Shown here in pieces: positions 1 to 7,139 of a stretch of 12,629 nt of DNA (position 1 is its first letter; the number at the start of each line of letters is the position of its first letter). This DNA comes from Candidatus Altarchaeales archaeon (lineage in GTDB: Archaea > Altiarchaeota > Altiarchaeia > IMC4 > SCGC-AAA252-I15). The stretch spans positions 1 through 12,629 of the forward strand of contig VGJA01000011.1 in NCBI GenBank assembly GCA_016867655.1, given 5' to 3'. Below the pieces are notes generated by a model. It worked only from the letters and a program-made list of their open reading frames with translations, had not been told where the DNA came from and made no database searches. A program made the translations under genes and the position numbers.

Positions 1-1
1 T

Positions 2-1207
2 GACCAGCTTTCTGTGGTTAGGAGTGAAACAGAGCTGGCTAAGATGGGGGTTTTGATTAAGAAAGATTTGGGCGGCGTGCCTGTGACCTATAAAAAGAAG
101 TTTGAGGGGGCTGGTTTTTTGAGGGATCTTGTTTTGGCTGTTGATGCCGTCCATTTGGCTGGGCAGCATGGCATGGATGGCATGAAAGACTTTCTTGAAA
201 AATTCAGGCCTAGGGTGGTTGAGTCCAATTTGAATTTGGAGTCCATCGCCAGGATTGCTGAACTGAAGAAGGTGTTGGCTAAAAGGTGGTTGGAATACAG
301 AAGAATTTTTGTGGAAAAATTTCCCGGCTTTCAGGAATCTTGGGTTTGTAAGCATGTTGACCCATGCATCAAAGGTTTGTCCGAGCCAAAGTATTCCTTT
401 AGGCATATGGCGCAGGAGGGTGATTTAGGCAGCAACGCCAGGCATGACGTCTATGGTTACATAAACATCATCTGCCAGAATATTGACCCTAATCATGTTG
501 TAAAATGCAACAACCAAGCTCCCGAGGCGCGCAGGGTGCCTGCCGCAATTTTAAGCAATCCCGAGTTTATGAAACTTTTGGCTGGCATGAGCAGGGAGTT
601 TTCTTCCATGCACAACATGGTCAATCTGCTGAGGCTTGCTTCCAAGAAGATGGAGAGAGATGTTTTTGACTTGAGCCAAAGAATGAAAAATGTTACAGAA
701 TATCCTGAGACTGAGGCGGCGAGCGTAAAGCTTGAGCTTTGCCCGAATTTATGGGTTGAAGGAGACATTCTCACTACATTACTGCTCCGACAACCGTTTA
801 CTAACGCAGCTAAATCAGTCCGAGATTCTCCTAAAAAGGAGGTTGTGGTTTCAACGCAAAAAATCAAGCTGGGCGAGCTTAAAGAAGGCATGGAAACAGT
901 CCACCACCGCAAGGAAGCCTATGAATACTTGAAGTCACTCAGGCTTGGCGACGAAGACATTGTATATAGAATGCAAGTCAGAGATACTGGAGTTGGAATC
1001 CCGCCTGAAAACATGGCTCGAATCTTTGAAGACGGCTTCAGCACCTTCGGAACAATCGGCTTTGGCCTGTGGTTCCTGGACCAAAGAATAGGCAACTACA
1101 AGGGAACATATGACGTTGAAAGCAAGGTGGGTGTTGGAACAACATTCAATCTGTATTTCAAGCCATCAAAACCGCCAAAAGAACTAAGGGGGTTACTGAA
1201 GTCATGA
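2..1207 (+). CDS. Histidine kinase-like ATPase, soluble, probably 5'-truncated by the window edge
   Basis: The C-terminal third is a GHKL/HATPase_c domain. Counting from the GTG at 14, it has an N-box-like stretch around N264, a G1 box DTGVGIP (324-330), an F box IFEDGFSTF (337-345), a G2 box GTIGFGLW (346-353) and a closing GVGTTFNLYF strand. H144 in the stretch NARHDVYGYI looks like a HisKA phospho-acceptor (compare RHDLRNPL-type H boxes), which would make this a two-component sensor kinase; this assignment is inferred. I see no transmembrane segment and no receiver or PAS domain, so it is probably cytoplasmic. The frame is open back to position 2, and neither GTG 14 nor ATG 44 has a Shine-Dalgarno sequence, so the true start may lie outside the window. 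Its stop overlaps a micro-ORF. No response regulator is visible. An anti-sigma-like or other GHKL ATPase is possible. Confidence 0.8.
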   Translation, partial: DQLSVVRSETELAKMGVLIKKDLGGVPVTYKKKFEGAGFLRDLVLAVDAVHLAGQHGMDGMKDFLEKFRPRVVESNLNLESIARIAELKKVLAKRWLEYRRIFVEKFPGFQESWVCKHVDPCIKGLSEPKYSFRHMAQEGDLGSNARHDVYGYINIICQNIDPNHVVKCNNQAPEARRVPAAILSNPEFMKLLAGMSREFSSMHNMVNLLRLASKKMERDVFDLSQRMKNVTEYPETEAASVKLELCPNLWVEGDILTTLLLRQPFTNAAKSVRDSPKKEVVVSTQKIKLGELKEGMETVHHRKEAYEYLKSLRLGDEDIVYRMQVRDTGVGIPPENMARIFEDGFSTFGTIGFGLWFLDQRIGNYKGTYDVESKVGVGTTFNLYFKPSKPPKELRGLLKS

Positions 1208-1302
1208 AAAAAAGAGTTGTTCCTAGAAAATTCGGAGTTGACGAAAAAGGAGATTTTAAGAATCCTTTTCCCGAGCAGATGGGTTTGCCAGGCCAGGCTT
1301 GA
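1204..1302 (+). CDS. Possible 32-residue micro-protein coupled to the kinase
   Basis: An ATG at 1204 overlaps the kinase stop in an ATGA arrangement, the classic layout for translational coupling. The frame runs 32 codons to a TGA at 1300-1302. The product is basic at the N terminus (KKRVVPRKF) and ends in PFPEQMGLPGQA. It stops just before the convergent minus-strand gene that ends at 1311. I do not recognise it. The overlap and the exact fit into the gap support it; its short length means it could be chance. Confidence 0.4.
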   Translation: MKKRVVPRKFGVDEKGDFKNPFPEQMGLPGQA

Positions 1303-1310
1303 TTTAGGAA

Positions 1311-1502
1311 TCATTGATTTTTAAGCTTTCTTATCTTTTCGGCGCCGTTTTTTTGCTTTTTGAGCTTGCGGTAGAATCTTTCAGCCATGGTTATCTGCGA
1401 GTCTACCAGCGGCTTGACGTGTTTAATCCATTCGCTGCGAGGGTGGGTTTTGACGAACAAGGCCCATCGTTCCACCTGTTCCATGTGCGTTTTGTCTCTC
1501 AT
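1311..1502 (-). CDS. Small basic hypothetical protein downstream of the aldolase gene
   Basis: This encodes 63 residues, rich in Lys and Arg, with Trp at 13 and 25 and an amphipathic pattern that predicts mainly helix. The start ATG lies 12 nt after the stop of the DapA-family gene on the same strand, so the two are probably co-transcribed. No signal peptide, metal motif or known domain is visible. I do not recognise the family. The alternative plus-strand frame here is less likely, because it runs against the operon and has an unremarkable hydrophobic composition. Its role may relate to the aldolase, but that rests on proximity only. Confidence 0.6.
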   Translation of the reverse strand: MRDKTHMEQVERWALFVKTHPRSEWIKHVKPLVDSQITMAERFYRKLKKQKNGAEKIRKLKNQ

Positions 1503-1514
1503 TTCAGTTTTGGT

Positions 1515-2567
1515 CTAGTAGCTTAGGTTTTTCCAGTTTTTGTCGTCTCCCAGTTTTTCCTCTATGTTCACGTCGTAGTAGCCTTCTATCGGTTCTAGTG
1601 CTTTAGGATAGTTTTTCCAAACTTGTCGTAAGGCGTTTCTCACTGTTTCTATTCCTTGTTTTGAAAGTCTTCCAAGCGGTTGTTTGCACAAGCCGGTCTG
1701 CATGCCCAAGGCGTTCATCATGGTTTTCACCGGCACTGGGTTCGGGACTTTCTGCACTACTTCAGCTGTTTCTCCGCTGGGCAACTTTACTTTTTCAGTT
1801 GTCTTGACTCCAACAACATTGAACAAGGGTTGTAGTGCAGAGTCAATCTTTCTCGCCTCCTCTACTTTTCCCTTCAGTATCATTTGGGTGTATTCTTCAA
1901 TCGCCCCTGGCGTTATGTTTGATATCACTGAAATGACTCCGCTGGACCCAATCTTAGGGTCTGTCATCATTCTGAAGGTGTTCGGATCATCTCCGGAGAT
2001 GATGCTGAAGTCTTTGCCTAAAAGTTGTCTGGTTCTTTGCATTCTTTCAAAATCTCCCGTGGCTTCCTTCACTCCAACAAAGTTTTTGCACTCGCTTCTC
2101 AATAATGCCATGTCTTCAGGCATTAACACTGTCACGCTTCTTCCAGGAATGGCGTAGGCTATGAAATCCATCTTCGGGAATTTTTTCAGTATGACTTCAT
2201 AGTACTCTTTTCTCAGTTCCATTGAAGACGGCTTGTTGTAATAGCAGTCCACAAGAAGACAAGCGTCCACTCCAGCTTCAACAGCCTTCTGGGTTTCGTA
2301 AATAGCCTCCTCAGTCGAATTGCTTCCAGTGCCTGCCAATACTTTAGTCTTCTTGCCGGCGTATTCGTTGACTTTCTCTATTATCTGAGAATGCTCTTCA
2401 TGCGTTACAGTAGCGCTTTCTCCAGTGCTGCCCATGGGCAGGATTCCAGACACTTTCTGTTCAACTTGGAATCCAACGTTTTTTTCAAGCTGCTCCCAGT
2501 TGACCCGCATGTTTCCGTTGAATGGGGTTACAAGGGCCGTCCAACATCCCGTATACTTAGAATTCAT
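1515..2567 (-). CDS. dapA: DapA/NAL-family class I aldolase (4-hydroxy-tetrahydrodipicolinate synthase-like)
   Basis: This is a (beta/alpha)8 Schiff-base aldolase. DapA itself condenses pyruvate with aspartate semialdehyde on the lysine/diaminopimelate route. Visible catalytic features are GSTGES (46-51), the substrate loop YYNKP (109-113), catalytic Tyr138 followed by PGR (141-143, the carboxylate-binding Arg) and Schiff-base Lys167 in VGVKEATG. Usual members have about 290-300 residues; this one has 350. The excess is an insert of about 23 residues (251-273) just before the conserved PNPVPVK segment, plus a C-terminal extension ending WKNLSY. The ATG at 2567 has no Shine-Dalgarno sequence, and a TATA-like box 37 nt upstream suggests a very short leader. 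Relatives act on N-acetylneuraminate or sugar acids, so the substrate is not certain. No other lysine-pathway gene is nearby. Confidence 0.85.
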   Translation of the reverse strand: MNSKYTGCWTALVTPFNGNMRVNWEQLEKNVGFQVEQKVSGILPMGSTGESATVTHEEHSQIIEKVNEYAGKKTKVLAGTGSNSTEEAIYETQKAVEAGVDACLLVDCYYNKPSSMELRKEYYEVILKKFPKMDFIAYAIPGRSVTVLMPEDMALLRSECKNFVGVKEATGDFERMQRTRQLLGKDFSIISGDDPNTFRMMTDPKIGSSGVISVISNITPGAIEEYTQMILKGKVEEARKIDSALQPLFNVVGVKTTEKVKLPSGETAEVVQKVPNPVPVKTMMNALGMQTGLCKQPLGRLSKQGIETVRNALRQVWKNYPKALEPIEGYYDVNIEEKLGDDKNWKNLSY

Positions 2568-2600
2568 CTGTGTTCGAAATAACTAATATGACGTGTCGGA

Positions 2601-2607
2601 TAAAAAC
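2601..2607 (-). promoter_or_regulatory. TATA-like box for the dapA-family gene
   Basis: On the minus strand this reads GTTTTTA, about 37 nt before the ATG at 2567. That would place transcription start near 2578 and leave a leader of about 10 nt. It lies in the 87-bp divergent gap shared with glmS. This is a visual match only. Confidence 0.35.
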
Positions 2608-2623
2608 ACTGCTTTCAGGGGTG

Positions 2624-2630
2624 TTTTAAA
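2624..2630 (+). promoter_or_regulatory. TATA-like box for glmS
   Basis: TTTTAAA is centred 28 nt before the glmS ATG at 2655, and no Shine-Dalgarno sequence is close to that ATG. Archaeal transcription starts about 25 nt after the TATA centre, so the mRNA is probably leaderless or nearly so. Confidence 0.45.
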
Positions 2631-2654
2631 GCAGGTTGCTCCTAATTATAGTTC

Positions 2655-4424
2655 ATGTGCGGCATAGCTGGCTACATAGGCGAGAGGAATTCTCCGGAAG
2701 TGTTGTTTGACATGCTGGAGCGCTTGGAATACAGGGGTTATGACAGCGCTGGAGTCATGTTTATTGCCGGCAGGAAGATTAACATCATCAAGGACAAGGG
2801 GAAGGTCAGCGAAGTCAGAAGCAGGGTTAAGCCTGAGAGATACAAGTCTGATATCGGCGTTGCTCACACCAGGTGGGCGACTCATGGAGTGCCTTCAAAG
2901 GTTAATGCGCATCCTCACGCCGACTGCAAGAACTTGTTTGCTGTTTCTCACAACGGCATAATTGAGAATTACGTTTCCTTGAGGAGGGAGTTGACTTTGA
3001 AGGGCCATAAATTCCAGTCTGACACTGACACTGAAGTTATTTCGCATTTGATGGAAGAAAACTATAAGGGAGATTTGCTCACAGCTTTCAGGGAGTCTTT
3101 GGACGTTTTGGAGGGCAGTTACGCCTTGGCTGTGTTGTGCGTCAAAGAACCCAATAGAATTTTGATTGCTAGGAAGGAAAGCCCGCTTATCGTTGGCTTA
3201 GGCAAACAGGAGAATTTCATCGCTTCTGACGCGCCTGCTTTCATGCCTTACACAAAGGAAATCATTATTCTCAACGATTTTGAATACGGTTTTGTTGAGA
3301 AAGACAGGGTTGAGGTTTTTGACTTGGTTTCAGGGAAAAAGCTGAAGAAGCAGAAGTCTAAAATCACTTGGGATGTTAAGGAGGCTGAGAAAGCCGGTTA
3401 CCATCATTTCATGCTAAAGGAGATTATGGAAGAGCCTGATGCCGTTTCCAATGCATTGAAAGCCAGCGGCGAATTAAAGAAGATTGCTTCCAGGCTTAAG
3501 GGGAAGAAGCGGGTTTATTTCGTCGCCTGCGGCACAGCTTACCACGCCGGGTTGACTGGAAAGTATTTGCTTGAAAACTTTGGAATACAGTCTGAAGCCG
3601 TTGTAGCCAGCGAATTCCGTTATTCAACAGTGGACACAGTGGACAAGGATTGCGGCATAGTCTTGATTTCACAGTCTGGGGAGACTGCAGACACCATTGC
3701 GGCAGGAAAGCGCGCCAGAGAAAAAGGAGCTTATGTTGCAGGCATAGTTAATGTCGTCGGTTCTACGATAGCGCGCCTTGTGGAGGATGTCGCTTACACT
3801 TATTCAGGCCCTGAAATCGCCGTTGCTTCAACGAAAGCTTACATCGGCCAGCTTGTTTCTTTGACTCAGCTTGCGCTTTACCTTTCTTTGTCAAGCAGGA
3901 AGATTAGCGTGAAAGAGTTTGAAAGATTGCAGAAAGAGTTGAAGGGGGTTTCCGGCAAAATAAAGGCTGTTCTTTCAGACGGCAAAATCAGGGAGATTGC
4001 AGAAGAGTGCGCTGTCAAAAAGACTTTCTTCTACATCGGAAGGACATTGAATTATCCGACTGCTTTGGAAGGCGCTTTAAAGCTTAAAGAAATCAGCTAC
4101 CTGCATGCTGAAGGCTATCCAGCCGGAGAGTTGAAGCACGGCCCGCTTGCAATACTGGAAGAAGACGTGGTCGTTATTGCAATCAAGACTGGCAGACATT
4201 TGGAAGACAAGATGGACTCCAACATTCAGGAGACAAAAGCCAGGAATGCTAGGACTTTGATTGTTGCCGAAGACGGCGAGATTAAGGTTCCAAGGGTGGA
4301 CGTTCTCCTGACGCCTTTGGTTAACATAGTCCCGCTTCACTTGTTTGCCTACTACATCTCTGTTTTGAAGGGTTTGGACCCAGACAAGCCTAGAAACCTG
4401 GCCAAGAGTGTGACAGTTGAATAA
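2655..4424 (+). CDS. glmS: Glutamine--fructose-6-phosphate aminotransferase (isomerizing)
   Basis: GlmS converts fructose-6-phosphate and glutamine to glucosamine-6-phosphate and glutamate, the entry step to UDP-GlcNAc and other amino sugars; it is cytosolic. The N-terminal Ntn glutaminase domain starts MCGIAGY with nucleophile Cys2 exposed after Met removal, followed by RGYDSAG (27-33), HTRWATHG (71-78) and SHNGIIEN (98-105). Two SIS sugar-isomerase domains follow: the first holds ACGTAYHAG (291-299), SQSGETADT (339-347) and STKA (402-405); the second holds EGALKLKEISYLHAEG (472-487) and GELKHGP (491-497). The C terminus DKPRNLAKSVTVE matches the family, including the lysine that contacts the sugar. 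At 589 residues the length is normal and nothing appears missing. It is transcribed divergently from the aldolase gene and followed 33 bp later by an unrecognised gene on the same strand. Confidence 0.97.
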   Translation: MCGIAGYIGERNSPEVLFDMLERLEYRGYDSAGVMFIAGRKINIIKDKGKVSEVRSRVKPERYKSDIGVAHTRWATHGVPSKVNAHPHADCKNLFAVSHNGIIENYVSLRRELTLKGHKFQSDTDTEVISHLMEENYKGDLLTAFRESLDVLEGSYALAVLCVKEPNRILIARKESPLIVGLGKQENFIASDAPAFMPYTKEIIILNDFEYGFVEKDRVEVFDLVSGKKLKKQKSKITWDVKEAEKAGYHHFMLKEIMEEPDAVSNALKASGELKKIASRLKGKKRVYFVACGTAYHAGLTGKYLLENFGIQSEAVVASEFRYSTVDTVDKDCGIVLISQSGETADTIAAGKRAREKGAYVAGIVNVVGSTIARLVEDVAYTYSGPEIAVASTKAYIGQLVSLTQLALYLSLSSRKISVKEFERLQKELKGVSGKIKAVLSDGKIREIAEECAVKKTFFYIGRTLNYPTALEGALKLKEISYLHAEGYPAGELKHGPLAILEEDVVVIAIKTGRHLEDKMDSNIQETKARNARTLIVAEDGEIKVPRVDVLLTPLVNIVPLHLFAYYISVLKGLDPDKPRNLAKSVTVE

Positions 4425-4426
4425 CC

Positions 4427-4435
4427 ATATTTTTT
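4427..4435 (+). promoter_or_regulatory. TATA-like box before the 203-residue hypothetical gene
   Basis: ATATTTTTT lies directly after the glmS stop and is centred about 28 nt before the ATG at 4458. This is the same spacing as at glmS, again without a Shine-Dalgarno sequence, suggesting an independent leaderless transcript rather than simple read-through from glmS. Confidence 0.4.
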
Positions 4436-4457
4436 GCTTGGCTTCCTATGTATACCT

Positions 4458-5069
4458 ATGGCTGAACCGCCTGATGAGATACCTCTTACCCCAACGGTAT
4501 GGGATAATTTTGCCGGCATGCCGACCAATGAAATCAGCGGGTTTTCTATGGTCAAGCTTAACGAATATCCTGATGCAAAATACTTTGTTTCGTATGATGA
4601 CCATGGCGACGAGGTTTTGAAAAAGTTTACAGGAGAGATTCCGTTTAAAGATGTGTTATTCATGATAGTGGAGAACACGGTCTACGGCCAGTATAAGGAC
4701 CATGGCCTTACTGTCAGAGGTATTAAAGAATTCATGAAAAAGTTCATATGCGACCTCCAGAACCCTGACATAGCTCCTGGTTTATACCATTTTGGGGTCT
4801 ACTCGCATCCTCGCGTGATTGGAGTTTTGCCTGAAGTCTTTGAAAGCCAGAGGCTGGTTGCATCTGACCCCGTGTCTAGTCTGTATATGGCCTCCATCAG
4901 CGGGATAACCAGAAAATTAGACGCCCTCATGAAAGAAGCTTCTTCAGTCCACCAAAGGAGTGTTGGACAGCTTGAACGTCTTCCGGTTGGAAGCATTGAA
5001 GTCCTCTCTCAGCTCAGGCTTCCAGCGCAGTCTGTCAATGAAGTGATGTTGGTTCGTGTTAAAGTCTGA
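4458..5069 (+). CDS. Unrecognised 203-residue protein
   Basis: I do not recognise this protein. The ATG at 4458 (start MAEPPDEIPL) is preferred over a TTG at 4434, because the TATA-like box at 4427-4435 fits a start near 4458 and the TTG would overlap that box. The frame has no signal peptide or transmembrane helix, so it is probably cytosolic. The middle has mixed hydrophobic/charged segments typical of an alpha/beta fold (KDVLFMIVENTVYG, GIKEFMKKFI). A Pro/Gly/Tyr/His-rich stretch follows (APGLYHFGVYSHPRVIG), then a helical, Ser-rich end. No catalytic motif stands out. Clean coding sequence filling the gap between glmS and the phosphoesterase gene supports it being real. It may be lineage-specific. 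Confidence 0.7.
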   Translation: MAEPPDEIPLTPTVWDNFAGMPTNEISGFSMVKLNEYPDAKYFVSYDDHGDEVLKKFTGEIPFKDVLFMIVENTVYGQYKDHGLTVRGIKEFMKKFICDLQNPDIAPGLYHFGVYSHPRVIGVLPEVFESQRLVASDPVSSLYMASISGITRKLDALMKEASSVHQRSVGQLERLPVGSIEVLSQLRLPAQSVNEVMLVRVKV

Positions 5070-5113
5070 AGTTTATTGAAAGCGATAGCTAGCGGCTTGG
5101 AAACCTTTGGCAG

Positions 5114-5121
5114 TATTTTTC
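5114..5121 (+). promoter_or_regulatory. TATA-like box for the phosphoesterase gene
   Basis: TATTTTTC is centred about 27 nt before the ATG at 5145. The spacing supports that ATG as the start of a leaderless mRNA and argues against the upstream TTG at 5076, which would place this box inside the coding region. Confidence 0.45.
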
Positions 5122-5144
5122 TTAAGCATCTACAATATCTTATT

Positions 5145-5822
5145 ATGAAAATTCTCTGCGTTTCAGACATCCATGGGTCTTTAGACAGCTTGATTGACGT
5201 CAGAAATTATTTGGTGAAAAACGGCGTACACACTGTTTTTCTCATGGGCGACTATAGCGTTGGCTTCAAGGACTTGAGGCAGAATCGGGTTGACGCTGAA
5301 TACGCTTTGGACAGCTTGAAGAACAATGCAACATTGTATGCACTGCCTGGAAACTGCGACGACCCCAACCTCGTGGATTTGTTTGAAAAACGCGGCGCGA
5401 ATCTTCATGAAAAGGTTGTCGTCCTGGACGGCGTCTCTTTTGCTGGCCTGGGCGGCTGCAACACCTCCCCTTTCGGGACGCCTTGCGAGTATACAGAAGA
5501 GCAGATTTATGAAAAGCTAGATAGGCTGTTTGGCGGCGTGAAAACCGAGAAAACAGTTTTGGTTGTGCACTTCCCGCCTAAGGACACCAACTGCGATGTC
5601 ATTCCAAATGGAATGCATGTCGGCAGCGTTTCTTTGAGGAAAATAATCGAGGAAAAGCAGCCTGACTTGTGCATATGCTCTCACATCCACGAGTGCGGGG
5701 GCAGGGAAGACACAATAGGGAAGACTAGGATACTGAATGTAGGGCCCCTAACGCACGGAAACATTGCAGTAATCGACACAAGGGACTTGAGTGTGGTTCA
5801 TGGGGTGTTGGAGCTGGAGTGA
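5145..5822 (+). CDS. Calcineurin-like metallophosphoesterase, YfcE/Icc-related (COG2129-like)
   Basis: This is a 225-residue protein with all the metal-binding blocks of the calcineurin-like phosphoesterase fold: D8-x-H10 (SDIHG), G35-D36 (MGDY), G69-N70 (PGNCDD), H142 (VVHFPP) and the S-H-I-H pair H180/H182. The segment with NLHEKVV, GLGGCNTSPFGTP, then HVGS and NVGPLTHG follows the pattern of archaeal Icc-related predicted phosphoesterases. It probably hydrolyses phosphomono- or phosphodiesters with two metal ions in the cytosol; the natural substrate is unknown for most of this group. The GHxH motif is SHIH here, a conservative change. The TTG at 5076 would add 23 residues unlike the family. 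The next gene starts 41 bp downstream with its own TATA-like box. Confidence 0.88.
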   Translation: MKILCVSDIHGSLDSLIDVRNYLVKNGVHTVFLMGDYSVGFKDLRQNRVDAEYALDSLKNNATLYALPGNCDDPNLVDLFEKRGANLHEKVVVLDGVSFAGLGGCNTSPFGTPCEYTEEQIYEKLDRLFGGVKTEKTVLVVHFPPKDTNCDVIPNGMHVGSVSLRKIIEEKQPDLCICSHIHECGGREDTIGKTRILNVGPLTHGNIAVIDTRDLSVVHGVLELE

Positions 5823-5827
5823 AGCGA

Positions 5828-5835
5828 TTTTTATA
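5828..5835 (+). promoter_or_regulatory. TATA-like box for the exported-protein gene
   Basis: TTTTTATA is centred about 32 nt before the ATG at 5864, in the 41-bp gap after the phosphoesterase gene. A small inverted repeat (5835-5848) follows it directly and lies between the box and the expected transcription start. Confidence 0.45.
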
Positions 5836-5848
5836 TTACGAAAGTAAT
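5835..5848 (+). promoter_or_regulatory. Inverted repeat in promoter, possible operator
   Basis: ATTAC and GTAAT arms flank a GAAA spacer. The site overlaps the end of the TATA-like box and would lie just before transcription start, where archaeal repressors commonly bind. It is short enough to be chance. Confidence 0.25.
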
Positions 5849-5863
5849 CATTAACAAAGTAAG

Positions 5864-7000
5864 ATGAACTGCAGAGTCTTTTTAGCGTTTTTGGTGGCTT
5901 TATGCTTGATTTCACCCAACTGCGTTACTGCCAAGAGGATACTCTTCTATGAGGTTGATACTGCCAAAGAGTATACCATAGAGGTGGGTTACTCTCAGTT
6001 CAAGAAGGAGCTTCAGAGCAGGGGCCATGATGTTGCTTCGATAACCCAGGCTGGCAGTCTGACGAAAGACAAATTGGAAAGCTATGACGTTCTTGTCATC
6101 CAAGACTTGAAGAGGCAGCTAACAATAGAAGACATTTCCGCGATACTTTGGTTTGTCATGCAGAAGGGCAGCGGCTTGTTCATAAACGGGGGCGAGTCAA
6201 GTGCGGCCAACAAGCTCACCATCCCCTTTGGGACTACGATGGACAACGCGAATTTGAAGGACATAACCAACCCCATTCCCGACACCATAGATGGATTCAG
6301 CTTTATCATAACGCAGTTTCCGCCTGAGGATGAATACCGCGTATTGCGTCAGAGCGTCAACAAGATTGGTTTCTACAAGGGAGGTGGTTTGTTTTTGAGC
6401 GCTAATTCCCACTGCATTGCGACCGGGGATTCTGACACGTTTTCTGACACAGGAAGCTTTGCCTCTGGGAGTAAGCCGTGTGTTGCTTCAGCTGCCTTGT
6501 TTGGTAATGGACTTGTGTTCGTACTTTCGGACCCGGACTTGCTGTCAGACAAATATATGGCTAATTACGACAACAAGCTTTTTGGCTTGAACATAATGGA
6601 CTGGCTTAGCATGAACCGCCAGCTTCCTGCTGCTGGGAACACAACCCAGGAGATAAGCGTTGTTATTGCTTCCCTCAACTTGGAGAACCAAAGGCTTAAT
6701 GCCCAGGTTGACCAGCTGTCTAAGGAAAAGTCTTTCCTCGAGAACTCTATATATGAAATAAGCACGCAGCTTACTGACGCGACAGCCAAGATAGCTGACA
6801 TGGAGGGCGCTCGCATTGGACCTCTGACAAAGACCAACTGGGTTGTTATAATATTCGGCTTCTGCATTCTCGGGGCTGCGTTCCTGCTTTCCAAAAAGAG
6901 AGAAGCCAAGCAGCCTCCAGAAGCTGGAGAACTGGGCTATGAGCTTGGTGAAGAACTCGGCGACTTAGGCGACTTGGGAGAGACGCCGCCGCCTAAATAA
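5864..7000 (+). CDS. Exported, C-terminally anchored protein with amidotransferase-like ectodomain
   Basis: This 378-residue protein has the order: signal peptide (about 1-23, hydrophobic core FLAFLVALCLI), ectodomain (24-255), coiled coil (about 262-315, containing NLENQRLNAQVDQLSKEKSF), transmembrane helix (326-343, VVIIFGFCILGAAFLLS), and a cytoplasmic tail that is first basic, then Pro and acidic (GELGYELGEELGDLGDLGE). The ectodomain pattern resembles the class I glutamine-amidotransferase-like/DUF4350 folds seen in GldG- and ThuA-type proteins: a first strand RILFYE, the SYDVLVIQDL strand, IAxILWFVMQKGSGLFINGG, and the SDPDLLSD...YDNKLF...DWL end. I see no catalytic Cys triad, so it is probably a binding domain. 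C184 and C206 could form a disulfide. It may belong to an envelope or transporter-like assembly, but no partner genes are adjacent. Confidence 0.75.
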   Translation: MNCRVFLAFLVALCLISPNCVTAKRILFYEVDTAKEYTIEVGYSQFKKELQSRGHDVASITQAGSLTKDKLESYDVLVIQDLKRQLTIEDISAILWFVMQKGSGLFINGGESSAANKLTIPFGTTMDNANLKDITNPIPDTIDGFSFIITQFPPEDEYRVLRQSVNKIGFYKGGGLFLSANSHCIATGDSDTFSDTGSFASGSKPCVASAALFGNGLVFVLSDPDLLSDKYMANYDNKLFGLNIMDWLSMNRQLPAAGNTTQEISVVIASLNLENQRLNAQVDQLSKEKSFLENSIYEISTQLTDATAKIADMEGARIGPLTKTNWVVIIFGFCILGAAFLLSKKREAKQPPEAGELGYELGEELGDLGDLGETPPPK

Positions 7001-7003
7001 ATG

Positions 7004-7098
7004 TTATAGCAAATGACCTAAATAATTGAACTTTAAGTACCTTCACAGATAACGAAATTCGTGTCAAAAAGTTCAAAAATAAATATCATTTGCTATAA
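7004..7098. repeat. 95-bp nested palindrome between convergent genes, probable bidirectional terminator
   Basis: A perfect 13-bp inverted repeat (TTATAGCAAATGA at 7004-7016, its complement at 7086-7098) encloses a second perfect 9-bp one (TTGAACTTT at 7026-7034, its complement at 7068-7076). Both share the same centre near 7051 and are separated by symmetric 9-nt unpaired stretches. It begins 4 nt after the exported-protein gene and lies 42 nt beyond the PDCD5 stop. On the minus strand, T-rich runs at 7066-7084 suit archaeal termination. No target-site duplication is visible, so a mobile element is less likely. Confidence 0.6.
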
Positions 7099-7139
7099 TA
7101 GACAAATTTGGGTAACTCACGATAGCTCTGGTGCATTTG

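Noticed and set aside
2571..2580. tRNA T-loop-like TGTTCGAAAT
   Set aside because: No flanking acceptor stem, anticodon stem or D arm; it lies in the divergent dapA/glmS promoter gap.
4434..4457. TTG start for the 203-residue gene
   Set aside because: It would overlap the likely TATA-like box and adds only eight residues; the ATG at 4458 has the expected promoter spacing.
5076..5144. TTG start for the phosphoesterase
   Set aside because: The extra 23 residues do not match the family, which starts directly with MKIL..SDIHG, and a TATA-like box lies within this stretch.
7004..7098. MITE or insertion sequence remnant
   Set aside because: No target-site duplication at the ends of the inverted repeats and no transposase fragment; a terminator role between convergent genes is simpler, though not proven.
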